Source of the DNA: JANQRZ01 sp965215165
GTDB taxonomy: Bacteria; Bacteroidota; Rhodothermia; Rhodothermales; JANQRZ01
Length of the DNA: 64,000 bases
Assembly (NCBI GenBank): GCA_965215165.1
Contig: CBDCCX010000006.1
Coordinates: forward strand, 3,410,001 to 3,474,000
Direction: 5' to 3'
Part shown: positions 41,370 to 50,295 of the stretch, piece by piece
Position numbering within the stretch: position 1 is the first letter of the stretch
Layout: each line of letters starts with the position of its first letter
Translations under genes and position numbers: made by a program
Notes under the pieces: generated by a model
Told to the model about the DNA's origin: nothing
The model's input: only the letters and a program-made list of their open reading frames with translations
The model's database searches: none

Positions 41370-43601
41370 CTAGCCGACCCATTCGTGGTGCCCGCTACCG
41401 CGACGCGGTGCAGGCGAGGCAGCCGGAGCGTCGGAGTCCGAAGCGGCGGCTGGAGAGGAAAACGAGGGACCGAGCGGCTGCTCGTCGGCGCGGTCCTGCG
41501 GCGGCGCGTCGCCCGCGCCGCCGCCGGAGAGCGAGAGGTCGACGCTCGCGCCGAAGTGCTCCTGGAGGACGGCCTGGATGCGGTCGGCCCCGGCCGAGGC
41601 GAGGCCGCGCAGCCCCGCGTCGCTGAAGCCGACGGCGACCACGAGGCCGTCGTCGCTGCGCCGGGTCTGGATGGTGAGCGTGCCCTCGCCGTCGTCGAGG
41701 CGGATCTGGAGCGACTGCCACGCGGCCGTCGGCGCGTGCCCCCGGAGCGGGCGGTCGAGCACGGCGCGGAGCCACGCGGCGGACAGCGCGCGCCGGGGCG
41801 ACGCCGTCTCCCGCGCCGAGGTCGGCTCGGACGCGGCAGCGCCTTCGACGTGCTCGTCCGTCCTGACCCCGGCGAGATCGAGGCGGGGCTCGGTCGCAGC
41901 TTCGGCGACCGGCGGCGCGAAGGCGAGGCCCTCACCGGTGGGAGCCTCGGGTGCAGGGGCTAACGGGCCGGGCGCGTCGGGACCGGCGGGCGGCGGCGGG
42001 CGATCCGGCGCAACCGCGGCCTTCTGCGGTGAAGCCTCTGAGAGCGACTGTTTTGCTCTCGGAGCAGCCTCCTCCAGTGTGAGCAGGGAGACGCGCTCAC
42101 GGACGCGGACGGAGGGCGCGGGAGCCGGGGCCTCCCCGTCGATTTCTGGACGGACCGCCGCCGTCTTCTCCGAAGAGACCTCGTCGCCCTCGACAGCGAC
42201 GGGAACCGAGGGCTTCGAAGAAAACGGACGCCTCGGCGCGAGGACGGTCGCTAGGGCCGGTGTCTCCTGAGACTTGGTCGCTCCGGCGGTCGGCACCGCT
42301 TCGGCCTGCACCGTCTGGGTACGCAGGGCCTCGAGCTTCGCCCCATCGAGCTTCGCCACGTCAGGCCTGGTCGCGTCGAGCTTCGTCCCGTCGGGCATCG
42401 AGGTCTTGGGCGGTGTCGAAGTCTTGGGCGGTGTCGTCTCGGATGGGCGGGTCTCTGGCTTCGGTGCCTCAGTGCGAGACGAGTCTGGGGTCTGGAGTAG
42501 GTCTGGCTGTCGGACTTCCGCCGCCGGGCCGCTCGCCGGTGTCACCGTTCCGGCATCGGCCGTGCTCGCTGCCGGGGCGGCGTGCATGGTCGGACTGAGC
42601 GCAGGCGAAGAGGGCCGCGCCGCGCCCTGGGCGGGCGGCTGCGGGGCGCGGAGAGGGTGCGGTCCGAGCGGGGAGCGTCCTGCGTCAGGGCGTGGAGCCT
42701 CCGCTGTCGGCATTGGTAGCGCAGCGTCGGCGAGGGGTCTCGTCTCCGGGATGAAGGCGGCGAGGTCCGGCGAGCGAAGCGGCGTGACGAGGGCCGGTGC
42801 TGCGACGTGGGGCGGCGCGGCTCCCTCCGCCCGTGTCGGGACGAGCGAGGAGGCAGACGGTCGTGGGGTGCGCGAAGGACGGGACGCTCCGGCCGGCTCT
42901 GGCCCCGGCGGCGGCGCGGTCGGCGGCGTCGCATCCTCTGGTGCAGCGAGCGGTGCGGGAGGCGGCCCGGCGCTCCCTCGCGGAGAATCAGACGGCAGCG
43001 CGGCGGGTCGGGTGACAGTGGACTGAGCAGCGGAAGTCCGGACGACCGGCACTCCCTGAGCCTCGACACGGCCGTCCTCGACGCCGTCTGTCGGCTCTGG
43101 CCGGGAGGCGGTCAGCGGCATCGGGTCGTTCGAGGAACCACCGAGCGGTCGGAGAGGGGAGCCGGGGGTCCCATTCGGGAGACCTGACGGCGGCGCGGCG
43201 GACCGGACAACGGAGGGCCGAACGACGGGCGACCGGACGACCGACTCTGCTGGAGGCTCAGCACCGCCGGCCTCGGCATCGCGGGCCTCGAGACTGCCGG
43301 CCTCGGACGCTTGGTCCACAGCCTTGAGCGTCGCATCGACCGGGGCGGGCGGCGTAGGCGGTACGGGGACGAGCAGCACGGGCGCAGTGCTCGCGGTCTC
43401 CTCGACGAGCAGGGGAAGAGCCTCGGCGGCGGGATGGCCCGGACGGAGCGTATCGGCGAGGAGCGCGGCGAACGGTGGGGTGCCGGTCGACGAGGCGGTG
43501 GGCGCCGGGGCGTCGGGCGTCGGCACGCCATCCGCGAGCGCTGCACCGAGCTCGTCGGACGCAGCGGGGTGGGCTAAGAGGAGAGGAGACGCGGTCATCA
43601 A
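41370..43601 (-). CDS. fliK: Flagellar hook-length control protein FliK
   Basis: The 743-aa protein is long for FliK (often 300-450). Residues 1-600 are a Pro/Ala/Ser/Thr-rich disordered region with near-repeats (VVRSPVVRPSVVRSAAPPSG and VPVVRTSAAQSTVTRPAALP) and small duplications such as PPKTSTPPKTS encoded by two 18-bp units at 42403-42438. The C-terminal domain (about 640-710) matches Flg_hook: AAWQSLQIRLDDGEGTLTIQ, VVAVGFSDAGLRGLASAGAD and VLQEHFGASVDLSLSG. FliK is the molecular ruler that switches export from hook to filament substrates. The start overlaps the motE stop (ATGA). Confidence 0.87.
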   Translation of the reverse strand: MMTASPLLLAHPAASDELGAALADGVPTPDAPAPTASSTGTPPFAALLADTLRPGHPAAEALPLLVEETASTAPVLLVPVPPTPPAPVDATLKAVDQASEAGSLEARDAEAGGAEPPAESVVRSPVVRPSVVRSAAPPSGLPNGTPGSPLRPLGGSSNDPMPLTASRPEPTDGVEDGRVEAQGVPVVRTSAAQSTVTRPAALPSDSPRGSAGPPPAPLAAPEDATPPTAPPPGPEPAGASRPSRTPRPSASSLVPTRAEGAAPPHVAAPALVTPLRSPDLAAFIPETRPLADAALPMPTAEAPRPDAGRSPLGPHPLRAPQPPAQGAARPSSPALSPTMHAAPAASTADAGTVTPASGPAAEVRQPDLLQTPDSSRTEAPKPETRPSETTPPKTSTPPKTSMPDGTKLDATRPDVAKLDGAKLEALRTQTVQAEAVPTAGATKSQETPALATVLAPRRPFSSKPSVPVAVEGDEVSSEKTAAVRPEIDGEAPAPAPSVRVRERVSLLTLEEAAPRAKQSLSEASPQKAAVAPDRPPPPAGPDAPGPLAPAPEAPTGEGLAFAPPVAEAATEPRLDLAGVRTDEHVEGAAASEPTSARETASPRRALSAAWLRAVLDRPLRGHAPTAAWQSLQIRLDDGEGTLTIQTRRSDDGLVVAVGFSDAGLRGLASAGADRIQAVLQEHFGASVDLSLSGGGAGDAPPQDRADEQPLGPSFSSPAAASDSDAPAASPAPRRGSGHHEWVG

Positions 43602-44146
43602 CTCTGCGGCGTGGGAGCGTCGGCGGGCGCGGGGTCGCCGACGGGCGCGGGGGCTGGGCCGGTGGTGAGGTGCTGCACTAGGCGGGCGGCGCGCTCCGCC
43701 GGCAGCGCCTGGAGCAGCCGCGTCCGGTTCCGCGACGAGGCGGCACTGTAGATCATCCCGACGACCTCGAGGTCGAGGCGCGCGAGAATCGAGCTCAGCT
43801 CAGCGGGTTCGAGCTTGCTCAGCGTCCCGCTCAGGGCCTGGGCCTCGGCCTGCTGGCTCGCCGTCTGCTGGTCGTGCTCGGTGGCCTCGGCCGTGCGGAT
43901 CTGCTCGCGCAGCGCCTCGACGTCGCGCATGGCGGCCTCGAGGTCGCGCTCCAAATCCACGGGACCGTCTGCCGTCGCTAGACTCGAATCCTCGACCGCC
44001 CGGTCGGTGGCGGGCACGGCCGGCGGCGTGGCGAGGCTGTCGGCCACGACCTCGGGCTCCTCGCCCGGCAGCACGAACGTCGTCCCGACGAGGCTGGCGA
44101 CGAAGCAGACGGCACCGAGGAGAGCGGGAAGAAGGGCCGATTTCAT
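43598..44146 (-). CDS. motE: MotE-like flagellar protein (MgtE-N-like domain)
   Basis: The 182-aa protein has an N-terminal membrane helix (LPALLGAVCFVASLVGTTFV), an acidic periplasmic linker and a coiled coil (DLERDLEAAMRDVEALREQI). The C-terminal MgtE-N-like helical repeat reads LSKLEPAELSSILARLDLEV, VGMIYSAASSRNRTRLLQAL, PAERAARLVQHL. This is the usual architecture of MotE/FlaA-locus proteins, which in Rhizobium chaperone MotC and in other phyla sit after fliJ. The start overlaps the fliJ stop (TGATG). Confidence 0.82.
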   Translation of the reverse strand: MKSALLPALLGAVCFVASLVGTTFVLPGEEPEVVADSLATPPAVPATDRAVEDSSLATADGPVDLERDLEAAMRDVEALREQIRTAEATEHDQQTASQQAEAQALSGTLSKLEPAELSSILARLDLEVVGMIYSAASSRNRTRLLQALPAERAARLVQHLTTGPAPAPVGDPAPADAPTPQS

Positions 44147-44601
44147 CAGGCGGCCTCGCGCTGGGCGCGGCAGTAGGCCACGACGGCCTGTTCGTCGAGG
44201 AAGGCGAGCTCGGCGTCGGCCTGCGTTTTCCGGTGCGCGGTCTGTTCGCGGTCGCGGAGGGTCTCGAGGGCCTCCTCGGGGCGGCGCGTCAGGACGAGGG
44301 CGCGCTGCGCGGTGGCCTCCTGCGCTTGGCGCTCGGCGAGGGTCTGCGCTTCGGCCTCGGCGGCCCGCTGCGCGCGGAGTCGGTGCGCGGCTGCCTGCCG
44401 GAGACGGGCCACGCCGGTGCCGCCGCGGCTCGGAGTCGCCCCGAGAAGGCCCGCGAGCTTCTCCTGGGCCTCGGTGACGCGCGCCTCTTGGGCGCGGCGC
44501 GCGTCGGCGGCTTGGAGGACGGTGCGCTCGGCCTGCTGCGTCTCGTGGCGGCGGAGCTTGAGCACGGCGCGGAGCGAGAAGAGGAACTTCTTTCCAGACA
44601 T
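44146..44601 (-). CDS. fliJ: Flagellar export chaperone FliJ
   Basis: The 151-aa protein is nearly all helical, with the FliJ N-terminus FLFSLRAVLKLRRHETQQAE and two long antiparallel coiled-coil stretches of Ala/Arg/Gln-rich heptads. FliJ is the central stalk of the FliI ATPase and helps load export. It follows fliI after 70 nt and precedes motE with a one-base overlap. Identification is mainly by position and coiled-coil content. Confidence 0.86.
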   Translation of the reverse strand: MSGKKFLFSLRAVLKLRRHETQQAERTVLQAADARRAQEARVTEAQEKLAGLLGATPSRGGTGVARLRQAAAHRLRAQRAAEAEAQTLAERQAQEATAQRALVLTRRPEEALETLRDREQTAHRKTQADAELAFLDEQAVVAYCRAQREAA

Positions 44602-44671
44602 TCTTGCCTCAGGCTATCGGTTTCGGGAGGAGTACGGGCGTATTCCGGTGTAATGCAAGCAGCCGGCCAAG

Positions 44672-46000
44672 TCACGCATCGAGGGCGGCGCGCAGGCTCG
44701 CCGTGGCGTCGGGCTCGGCCGGCTCGGCGACGCTTTGGCGGAGGAAGGCGGTGAGCGCGCCGTGCGCGTCGAGGGCGCGGTCGGTCTGGGCGTCGTGCCC
44801 GCGCTCGTAGGCCCCGATGCGGACGAGGTCTTCGATCGTGCGGTAGTCCGCGAGCAGGCGGCGCGCCTCGTCCGCGGTCGCGAGGGCGTGGGGCGAGACG
44901 ACGCGCGGCATCACCCGGCTGACGCTCGCCGGCACGTCGATGGCCGGGAAGTGGCCCGCGTGGGCGAGGGCGCGCGAGAGCACGATGTGCCCGTCGAGGA
45001 TGCCGCGCGCGGCGTCGGCGACCGGGTCGTTCATGTCGTCGCCGTCGACGAGCACGGTGAAGATGCCCGTGATGGTGCCGCTCGCGCCCGGCCCGGCGCG
45101 CTCCAGCAGGCGCGGCAAGAGGGCGAACACGCTCGGCGTGTAGCCCCGCGTCGTCGGCGGCTCCCCGACGGCCAGGCCGATCTCGCGCTGCGCCATCGCC
45201 ACGCGCGTCACCGAGTCCATCGTCAGCAGCACGTCGAGGCCGCGGTCGCGGAAGTGCTCGGCCAAGGCCATCGCCACGCTCGCGCCCTTGACCCGGCTCA
45301 TCGCCGCCTGGTCGCCGGTCACGGCGACGACCACCGAGCGCCGCAGGCCGTCCTCGCCGAGGTTGTCCTCGACGAACTCGCGCACCTCGCGCCCGCGCTC
45401 GCCGACGAGCGCGATCACGTTGACGTCGGCCTCGGCGCGCCGCGCGATCATCCCCAAGAGCGTGCTCTTGCCGACCCCGGAGCCGGCGAAGATCCCGATC
45501 CGCTGCCCCTTGCCGATGGTCAGGAAAGCGTCGATCGCGCGGACGCCCGTCGCCATCGGCTCGGCGATGGTGCGGCGCGACAGCGGCGACGGCGGCTCGG
45601 CGTGGACCGCCCGCTCCTCGGCCGACCGGATCGGCCCCTTGCCGTCGAGCGGCCGGCCGTTCGCGTCGATCACGCGGCCCAGGAGCGCGTCGCCGACCCG
45701 GACGGTCAGCGGCAGGCGCGAGCGCTCGACGAGGAAGCCCGCCTGCAGGCCGTGGGTCTCCTCGAGCGGCATCAGGACGGTCCGCCCGTCGCGCACGCCG
45801 ACGACCTCGGCCCGCAGCGAGCGCCCGCGGCCCTCGCCGTCGGCGCGGATCGTGCACAGCTCGCCGACGGCCGCGTCCAGCCCGCTCGCCTCGATCAGCA
45901 GGCCGACGACCGACTGCACGCGGCCGTAGGCCACCGGCCCCGGCGGTGCCTCGTGGAGCTGCGCCAGGCTCTGGGCGACGAACGACAGCGGCTCAGGCAT
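44672..46000 (-). CDS. fliI: Flagellar export ATPase FliI
   Basis: The 442-aa protein has the full T3SS/flagellar ATPase layout. The N-terminal barrel has GRVIDANGRPLDGKGPI. Walker A is GIFAGSGVGKSTLLG near residue 175, with ALVGERGREVREFVEDNLG after it. Walker B is LDVLLTMDSVTRVAMAQREI. Also present are PPTTRGYTPSVFALLPRLLE, GSITGIFTVLVDGDD-like TITGIFTVLVDGDDMNDPVA and GHIVLSRALAHAGHFPAIDV. The start overlaps the fliH stop by 8 nt. Confidence 0.96.
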   Translation of the reverse strand: MPEPLSFVAQSLAQLHEAPPGPVAYGRVQSVVGLLIEASGLDAAVGELCTIRADGEGRGRSLRAEVVGVRDGRTVLMPLEETHGLQAGFLVERSRLPLTVRVGDALLGRVIDANGRPLDGKGPIRSAEERAVHAEPPSPLSRRTIAEPMATGVRAIDAFLTIGKGQRIGIFAGSGVGKSTLLGMIARRAEADVNVIALVGERGREVREFVEDNLGEDGLRRSVVVAVTGDQAAMSRVKGASVAMALAEHFRDRGLDVLLTMDSVTRVAMAQREIGLAVGEPPTTRGYTPSVFALLPRLLERAGPGASGTITGIFTVLVDGDDMNDPVADAARGILDGHIVLSRALAHAGHFPAIDVPASVSRVMPRVVSPHALATADEARRLLADYRTIEDLVRIGAYERGHDAQTDRALDAHGALTAFLRQSVAEPAEPDATASLRAALDA

Positions 46001-46799
46001 CGTCGTCGAGCTCGGCGTCGGCGTCGTCCGGCAGGCCGAGGCGGTCTCGGAGCTGCCCGAGCAGCTCGGCCCGGACGCGGCGGACCGCCGCCTTCGGGGT
46101 TTCGACGAGCCAGTCTCCCTCGGCGAGGGACGGGTCCGTGGTCCAGCGAAGGCCGGGGAAGGTGGCGTCGAGGTGCTCGGCCAGGCCGTGCTCTTGCAGC
46201 CGCAGCCGGTCGGCCGGGTGGAGCGTCAGGGTCAGCGGGGCCTCCTCGGCGAGCTGCTCAACGGCGGCGGTGAGGGCCTCCTCCCCGAGGGCACGGAGGC
46301 CGTCCGGCAGGGGCGCGTCGAGGAGCGCCTCGGCCGTGTCGATCGCGAGCTGCACCAGCAAGGGTTCGGCGCGGCGGAGGTGGTCGGTCCAGCGAGCGCG
46401 CAGGCGCTTGGCGTCCTCGGCGAAGGCAGAGCGGTCGGCGTCGCGGTCGGCTTCGGCCTCGGCCTCGGCGGCGTTCGCTCCTTCAGCCAGGCCCTCGGCC
46501 CGACCGGCGGCAAAGGCCTCCTCGCGCGCGGCGGCGACAGCCTCGGCGAGCGCCGCGTCGGCCTCCGCCTGCCAAGCGGCGTGGGCCTCGTCCAGCGGGC
46601 TCGGCTCGGGGTCCGGCGGCGATTCGGGAAGCGCCTCCGGCGGCGCATCCAGCGGGAGGTCCGGCGTCCAGCTCGCCTCGATCTCGAACGGCTGCGCGAG
46701 CAGGCGCGCCTCGGCGCTCCGCAGCACCCCGCGCCGCCGGAACGGCTCTGCGGCCGGGGCCGGGGCGAGGCGATTGCGCTTGAGGAGAGGAGAGGACAT
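45993..46799 (-). CDS. fliH: Flagellar assembly protein FliH
   Basis: The 268-aa protein has a Pro/Glu-rich N-terminal region and a long Ala/Glu/Arg coiled coil with AAREEAFAAGRAEGLAEGAN, typical of FliH GxxxG-like repeats. The C-terminal globular part reads LLVQLAIDTAEALLDAPLPD, LTLTLHPADRLRLQEH and DWLVETPKAAVRRVRAELLG. FliH is the stator-like regulator of the FliI ATPase. It lies between fliG and fliI, the standard order. Confidence 0.88.
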   Translation of the reverse strand: MSSPLLKRNRLAPAPAAEPFRRRGVLRSAEARLLAQPFEIEASWTPDLPLDAPPEALPESPPDPEPSPLDEAHAAWQAEADAALAEAVAAAREEAFAAGRAEGLAEGANAAEAEAEADRDADRSAFAEDAKRLRARWTDHLRRAEPLLVQLAIDTAEALLDAPLPDGLRALGEEALTAAVEQLAEEAPLTLTLHPADRLRLQEHGLAEHLDATFPGLRWTTDPSLAEGDWLVETPKAAVRRVRAELLGQLRDRLGLPDDADAELDDDA

Positions 46800-46874
46800 G
46801 GGGATAGACGAGGATGGGAAAAGTGGAGCGAGGGGCGGGCGGGACGGACATTCGATCTCCTCCGCGTTCGTCTG

Positions 46875-47909
46875 CTAGACCAGCACCTCCTCTTTCTGCT
46901 GGGCCGAGAGCGTGACCTCGCCGCGCTCCTCCAGGTCCTGCGCCACCTCGACGATCCGGCTCTGCGCCTCCTCGACGTCGGTGACGCGGACCGGCCCGAG
47001 CAGCTCGATCTCCTCGACGATGGACTCGCGGACGCGCTCGCTGACGTTGGCGAGCACCTTCTCCTTGAGCTCGTCCGGCGAGCCCTTGAGCGCGAGCGCC
47101 AGGTCCTTCTGGTCGACGCCGGTGAGCAGGCGCTGGAGGTCGCGGCCCTCGACCGAGATCAGGTCGTCGAAGACGAACATGAAGCCCTTGATGGAGCCGG
47201 CCAGCTCGGGCGAGCGCTCGCGCAGGGCGTCCATGATCGCCGCACCCGTCGAGCGGCCGGCGCTGTTGAGGATAGCCGCCACCTTCTCGACGCCGCCCTG
47301 GGCGCTCGCGCCGCCGAAGACGGGGCCGAGCTCCTGGCGGATCACCTCCTCGACCTCGGCCAGCAGGTCGGGGGCGGCCTCGTTCATCGTCGCGAGGCGG
47401 TAGACGACCTCGCTCTGGAAGTCGGGGCCGAGCGCGGCGAGGACCTCGCTGGCCTTGCGGGCGCTCATCCGGTCGAGGATGAGGGCGGCCGTCTGGGGGT
47501 GCTCGCCGCGGACGAAGCCGACGACCTGGTCCGTCGTGACGGTCTGGAGCAGCTCGAAGGCGGACCGCGCGGTGGCGGCCTCGACCTTGACCATCACCTG
47601 GTCGGCCCGCTCGTTGCCGACCGCGTTGAGCAGCATCTCGCGCGCGACCGAGGCCCCGCCCTGGACGAGGTGGTTCGAGTCGAACGTCGCGTCGCGGTAG
47701 TCGAGCAGCACGCTCTCGACGACCTCGGCCGAGACGTTGCGCAGGCGCGCGATCTCGACCGAGATCTTCTCGAGGTCAGCGTCGGGCAGCAGCGGCATGA
47801 TCTTGGTCGCGGCCTCGACGCCGAGCGTGGTCAGCAGCACGGCCCCGCGCTGCGCGCCGGAGAGCGCCGTCGGGTCCTTGGCCGCAGGGGCGAATGGGGA
47901 GGGGATCAT
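46875..47909 (-). CDS. fliG: Flagellar motor switch protein FliG
   Basis: The protein is 344 aa from ATG 47909 (MIPSPFAPAAKDPTALSG). The frame is open far upstream through fliF, but that reading is a shadow. FliG domains are complete: LSGAQRGAVLLTTLGVEAAT, KIMPLLPDADLEKISVEIAR, VGFVRGEHPQTAALILDRMS, VVYRLATMNE and the C-terminal IKGFMFVFDDLISVEGRDLQ, RLLTGVDQKDLALALKGS with charged residues for torque. It forms the upper C-ring contacting MotA. The fliF stop is 5 nt upstream of the start. Confidence 0.95.
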   Translation of the reverse strand: MIPSPFAPAAKDPTALSGAQRGAVLLTTLGVEAATKIMPLLPDADLEKISVEIARLRNVSAEVVESVLLDYRDATFDSNHLVQGGASVAREMLLNAVGNERADQVMVKVEAATARSAFELLQTVTTDQVVGFVRGEHPQTAALILDRMSARKASEVLAALGPDFQSEVVYRLATMNEAAPDLLAEVEEVIRQELGPVFGGASAQGGVEKVAAILNSAGRSTGAAIMDALRERSPELAGSIKGFMFVFDDLISVEGRDLQRLLTGVDQKDLALALKGSPDELKEKVLANVSERVRESIVEEIELLGPVRVTDVEEAQSRIVEVAQDLEERGEVTLSAQQKEEVLV

Positions 47910-47914
47910 GGCGG

Positions 47915-49570
47915 TCAGTTGGCGAGCGCGTGCTCCTGGTCCTGGGCGAGCCAGACGCGGATCAGCTCGGCGGTCTCCTCGGGCTGCTCGATGGCCTGCT
48001 GCTTGGTCTCCTCGTACATCGCCTCGCGGGCTTCGAGGCGGGCGCGGGCGCGGTCGGAGAGCTTGCGCGTGTAGAAGTCGCCGCTGTCGCCGAACTCGGC
48101 GAGCGCGTCGGGGTCGTCGCCGTCGGCGTGGGCGGGGAGGGCCCCGGCGGTCTGCGCGCCGGGCAGGGCGGGGGCACCGGCCTGGGCGGCGAGCTCGCCG
48201 GCGGTGTGGCGGCCGAGCACGGGGTCGGTGCGGACCAAGTCGAGCGGGTCGCCGGCGGCGTCGGCGACGCGGCGGACCGAGGAGCGGATGAGCCACGCGG
48301 CCAGGCCGAGCGCGAGCACCATCAGCCCGTAGCGGAGGTAGAGCCGGAGGCGCTCGGCGCGCTCGTGCTCGCGCAGCTCGGCCACCACCTGGTCGTCGAT
48401 CGAGGTGTCGAACTTGGCCTGGTGGATGGCGAAGCGGTCGCCGCGCTCGGGGTTGAAGCCGACGGCGTTCTTGACGAGCGCCTCGACCTCGCTGATCTCG
48501 CGGTCGGTGTAGGGGACCGGCTCGGGGGCCGCGTCCTCGTCGCCCTCCGGCGCGGCGGGGGCGGGGCGGTGGTCGAGGATGACCGAGACGGTGAGGTAGT
48601 CCACGTCGCCGATGCTCTTCTCGGAGCGCCGGCGGGTGCGCGAGAGCTCGTAGTTGCGGACGGTCGAGTTGGAGGCGTCGAACTCGGCGTTCTCCTCGAG
48701 GCGCTCCTCGCTGATGACGGTCGCGCTCTCGGGATCGATGTCCTCGGACTCCTGGACGCTGCGGCTGAAGTCGAGCGCGGCGGCGATGCGGACGACGGCC
48801 CGGCCCGGCCCGAGCACGCGGTCGAGCATCGACTGCCCGCTCTCGGTGAGGTGGCTCTCGACGGCGCGCTGGGTGCGGAGCTGGTTCGAGGTGAGCGTCA
48901 GGTCGGCGTTGCCGGCGTCGGGGTTGGAGAGGAGCGTCCCGCGCGCGTCGAGCACGGTCACGTCGGCGACGGCCATGCCCTCGACGGCCCCGGCCACGAG
49001 CGAGGCGATGCCCTCGACCTGGCCGCGGTCGAGCGAGCCGCTGCCGGCGAGCTGGAGGACGACGCTCGCGCTGGGCTTGGTCTGCTGCTCGCGGAACGGG
49101 CTGCGCTCGGGGAGCACCAGGTGGACCCGCGCCTGCGCCACCTGGCGGACGTTCGAGACGGTCCGCGCGAGCTCGCCCTCGAGGGCGCGCTTGTAGTTGA
49201 GCCGCTGCATGAAGTCCGTCATCCCAAGCGTCCCGCCGTCGAACAGCTCGTAGCCCACCGGCCCCTCGGCGACGACGCCCTCGCCGGCGAAGCGGAGGCG
49301 GAGGTCGTAGACCTGGTCGCGCGGGACGTAGACGGCCGTCCCGCCCTCCTCGAGCTGGTACGGGATGTCGTCGGCGCGGAGCGACTCCACGACGCGGCTG
49401 GCGTCGGTGGCCTCGAGCCGGCCGAAGAGGAGGGCGTAGTCGGGCTGGCTGGCCCAGTACGCGACCCCGCCGAGCACCGCCACGCCGCCGACGAGCACCG
49501 CCCCGAGGGCGAGCTGCTGGCCGAGCGCGAGCCGGGCGAGGAACTGACGGATGTTGTCGAGAAAAGCCAC
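47915..49570 (-). CDS. fliF: Flagellar MS-ring protein FliF
   Basis: The 551-aa protein has the first membrane helix at about 20-40 (ALGAVLVGGVAVLGGVAYWA). The ring-building motifs follow (DYALLFGRLEATDASRVVES, DDIPYQLEEGGTAVYVPRDQ, LRLRFAGEG, FMQRLNYKRALEGELARTVS, ARVHLVLPERSPF). The beta-collar region includes RNYELSRTRRRSEKSIGDVD. The second helix lies near 425-445 (YLRYGLMVLALGLAAWLIRS). The C-terminal FliG-binding tail ends RVWLAQDQEHALAN. It forms the MS ring, the base for rotor assembly. Confidence 0.95.
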   Translation of the reverse strand: MAFLDNIRQFLARLALGQQLALGAVLVGGVAVLGGVAYWASQPDYALLFGRLEATDASRVVESLRADDIPYQLEEGGTAVYVPRDQVYDLRLRFAGEGVVAEGPVGYELFDGGTLGMTDFMQRLNYKRALEGELARTVSNVRQVAQARVHLVLPERSPFREQQTKPSASVVLQLAGSGSLDRGQVEGIASLVAGAVEGMAVADVTVLDARGTLLSNPDAGNADLTLTSNQLRTQRAVESHLTESGQSMLDRVLGPGRAVVRIAAALDFSRSVQESEDIDPESATVISEERLEENAEFDASNSTVRNYELSRTRRRSEKSIGDVDYLTVSVILDHRPAPAAPEGDEDAAPEPVPYTDREISEVEALVKNAVGFNPERGDRFAIHQAKFDTSIDDQVVAELREHERAERLRLYLRYGLMVLALGLAAWLIRSSVRRVADAAGDPLDLVRTDPVLGRHTAGELAAQAGAPALPGAQTAGALPAHADGDDPDALAEFGDSGDFYTRKLSDRARARLEAREAMYEETKQQAIEQPEETAELIRVWLAQDQEHALAN

Positions 49571-49594
49571 GGAGCGATTTTAGACTGTGGAGTG

Positions 49595-49653
49595 GGGATT
49601 TGGGATTGGGAGGGTGCGGCGAGAAATCCGCAATCCCCAATCGGCCATCCAAA
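49595..49653. repeat. Intergenic G-rich imperfect inverted repeat between fliE and fliF
   Basis: GGGGATTTGGGATT on the left (from 49595) pairs with AATCCGCAATCCCC on the right (49625-49638), with further partial pairing outward. It belongs by style with other flagellar-gap repeats but differs in sequence from those at 33184, 59804 and 63220. Confidence 0.5.
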
Positions 49654-49657
49654 ACCG

Positions 49658-49966
49658 TCAGACTTGCATCCGCATCAGCTCCTGGTAGGTCTCGAGCATC
49701 CGGTTGCGGACCTCGGTCATGAGCTGGAAGTGGAGCTTGGCCTCGTTCATCGAGATCATCACCTCGTGGACGTTCTCCTGCTCGCCGGCCACGAACGCCT
49801 CGACGTGCTCGTCGGCGACCTTCTGCGAGGTGTCGACCTGGTCGATGGCGTCGGCGAGGGTGTCGCTGAAGCCGGTGCCCTCGGGGACGTCGACGCCGAA
49901 GGGCTGGCGGGCGAAGCCGTCGGTGCCGGTGGCGGGGCGTAAGCGCTGGAGCTCAGTAACGGTCAT
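49658..49966 (-). CDS. fliE: Flagellar hook-basal body complex protein FliE
   Basis: The 102-aa protein has the FliE C-terminal helices GFSDTLADAIDQVDTSQKVA, DEHVEAFVAGEQENVHEVMI and SMNEAKLHFQLMTEVRNRML, ending EAYQELMRM-like (ETYQELMRMQV). FliE joins the MS ring to the rod. It begins 7 nt after the small unknown gene's stop, inside the flgB-flgC-fliE-fliF order. Confidence 0.95.
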   Translation of the reverse strand: MTVTELQRLRPATGTDGFARQPFGVDVPEGTGFSDTLADAIDQVDTSQKVADEHVEAFVAGEQENVHEVMISMNEAKLHFQLMTEVRNRMLETYQELMRMQV

Positions 49967-49973
49967 GGCGAGG

Positions 49974-50249
49974 CTAGGCGTGGAGGTCGAGGCGGCCCCC
50001 GATGGCGTCGGGCTGGACGGCGTGCGCTTCGCGGTCGGGGCCGTAGAGGCGCTGCGTCAGCTCGGGCGCGGGCGGGAAGTAGCGGTCGATCATGCGCTGC
50101 TCGTCGGCCGAGAGCCCGCCGGACGGCGCGGCGGTCGATGCGGCAGCCGACGTTTGCGCCGGCTTGGCGTCGGCCGGAGCGTTTGGAGTCGGCTGGGCCG
50201 GGGGCGTTTGGAGGCGGCTGGCGGCGACGCCGAGGTGCGGGATCTTCAT
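49974..50249 (-). CDS. Small unknown protein between flgC and fliE
   Basis: The 91-aa protein starts MKIPHLGVAASRLQTPPAQP and has a Pro/Ala-rich stretch. A possible conserved core follows, LSADEQRMIDRYFPPAPEL and TQRLYGPDREAH, and the end is GGRLDLHA. It is not a signal or membrane protein. Its position inside the flgB-flgC-fliE-fliF block, 46 nt after flgC and 7 nt before fliE, suggests a rod or export role. No known family was recognised. Confidence 0.65.
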   Translation of the reverse strand: MKIPHLGVAASRLQTPPAQPTPNAPADAKPAQTSAAASTAAPSGGLSADEQRMIDRYFPPAPELTQRLYGPDREAHAVQPDAIGGRLDLHA

Positions 50250-50295
50250 AGCAGTCGGGAAGTGGGGAGGAGCAAGGGAGGACGAACCGGCTGTG

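Noticed and set aside
44602..44671. CCGATAG between fliI and fliJ as a late promoter
   Set aside because: The -10 box is imperfect and there is no -35 match; fliJ is more simply co-transcribed with fliI.
46875..49652. 925-aa open frame spanning fliF and fliG
   Set aside because: Only its last 344 residues (FliG) are real; the first part is an out-of-frame reading of fliF, which is clear in its own frame.
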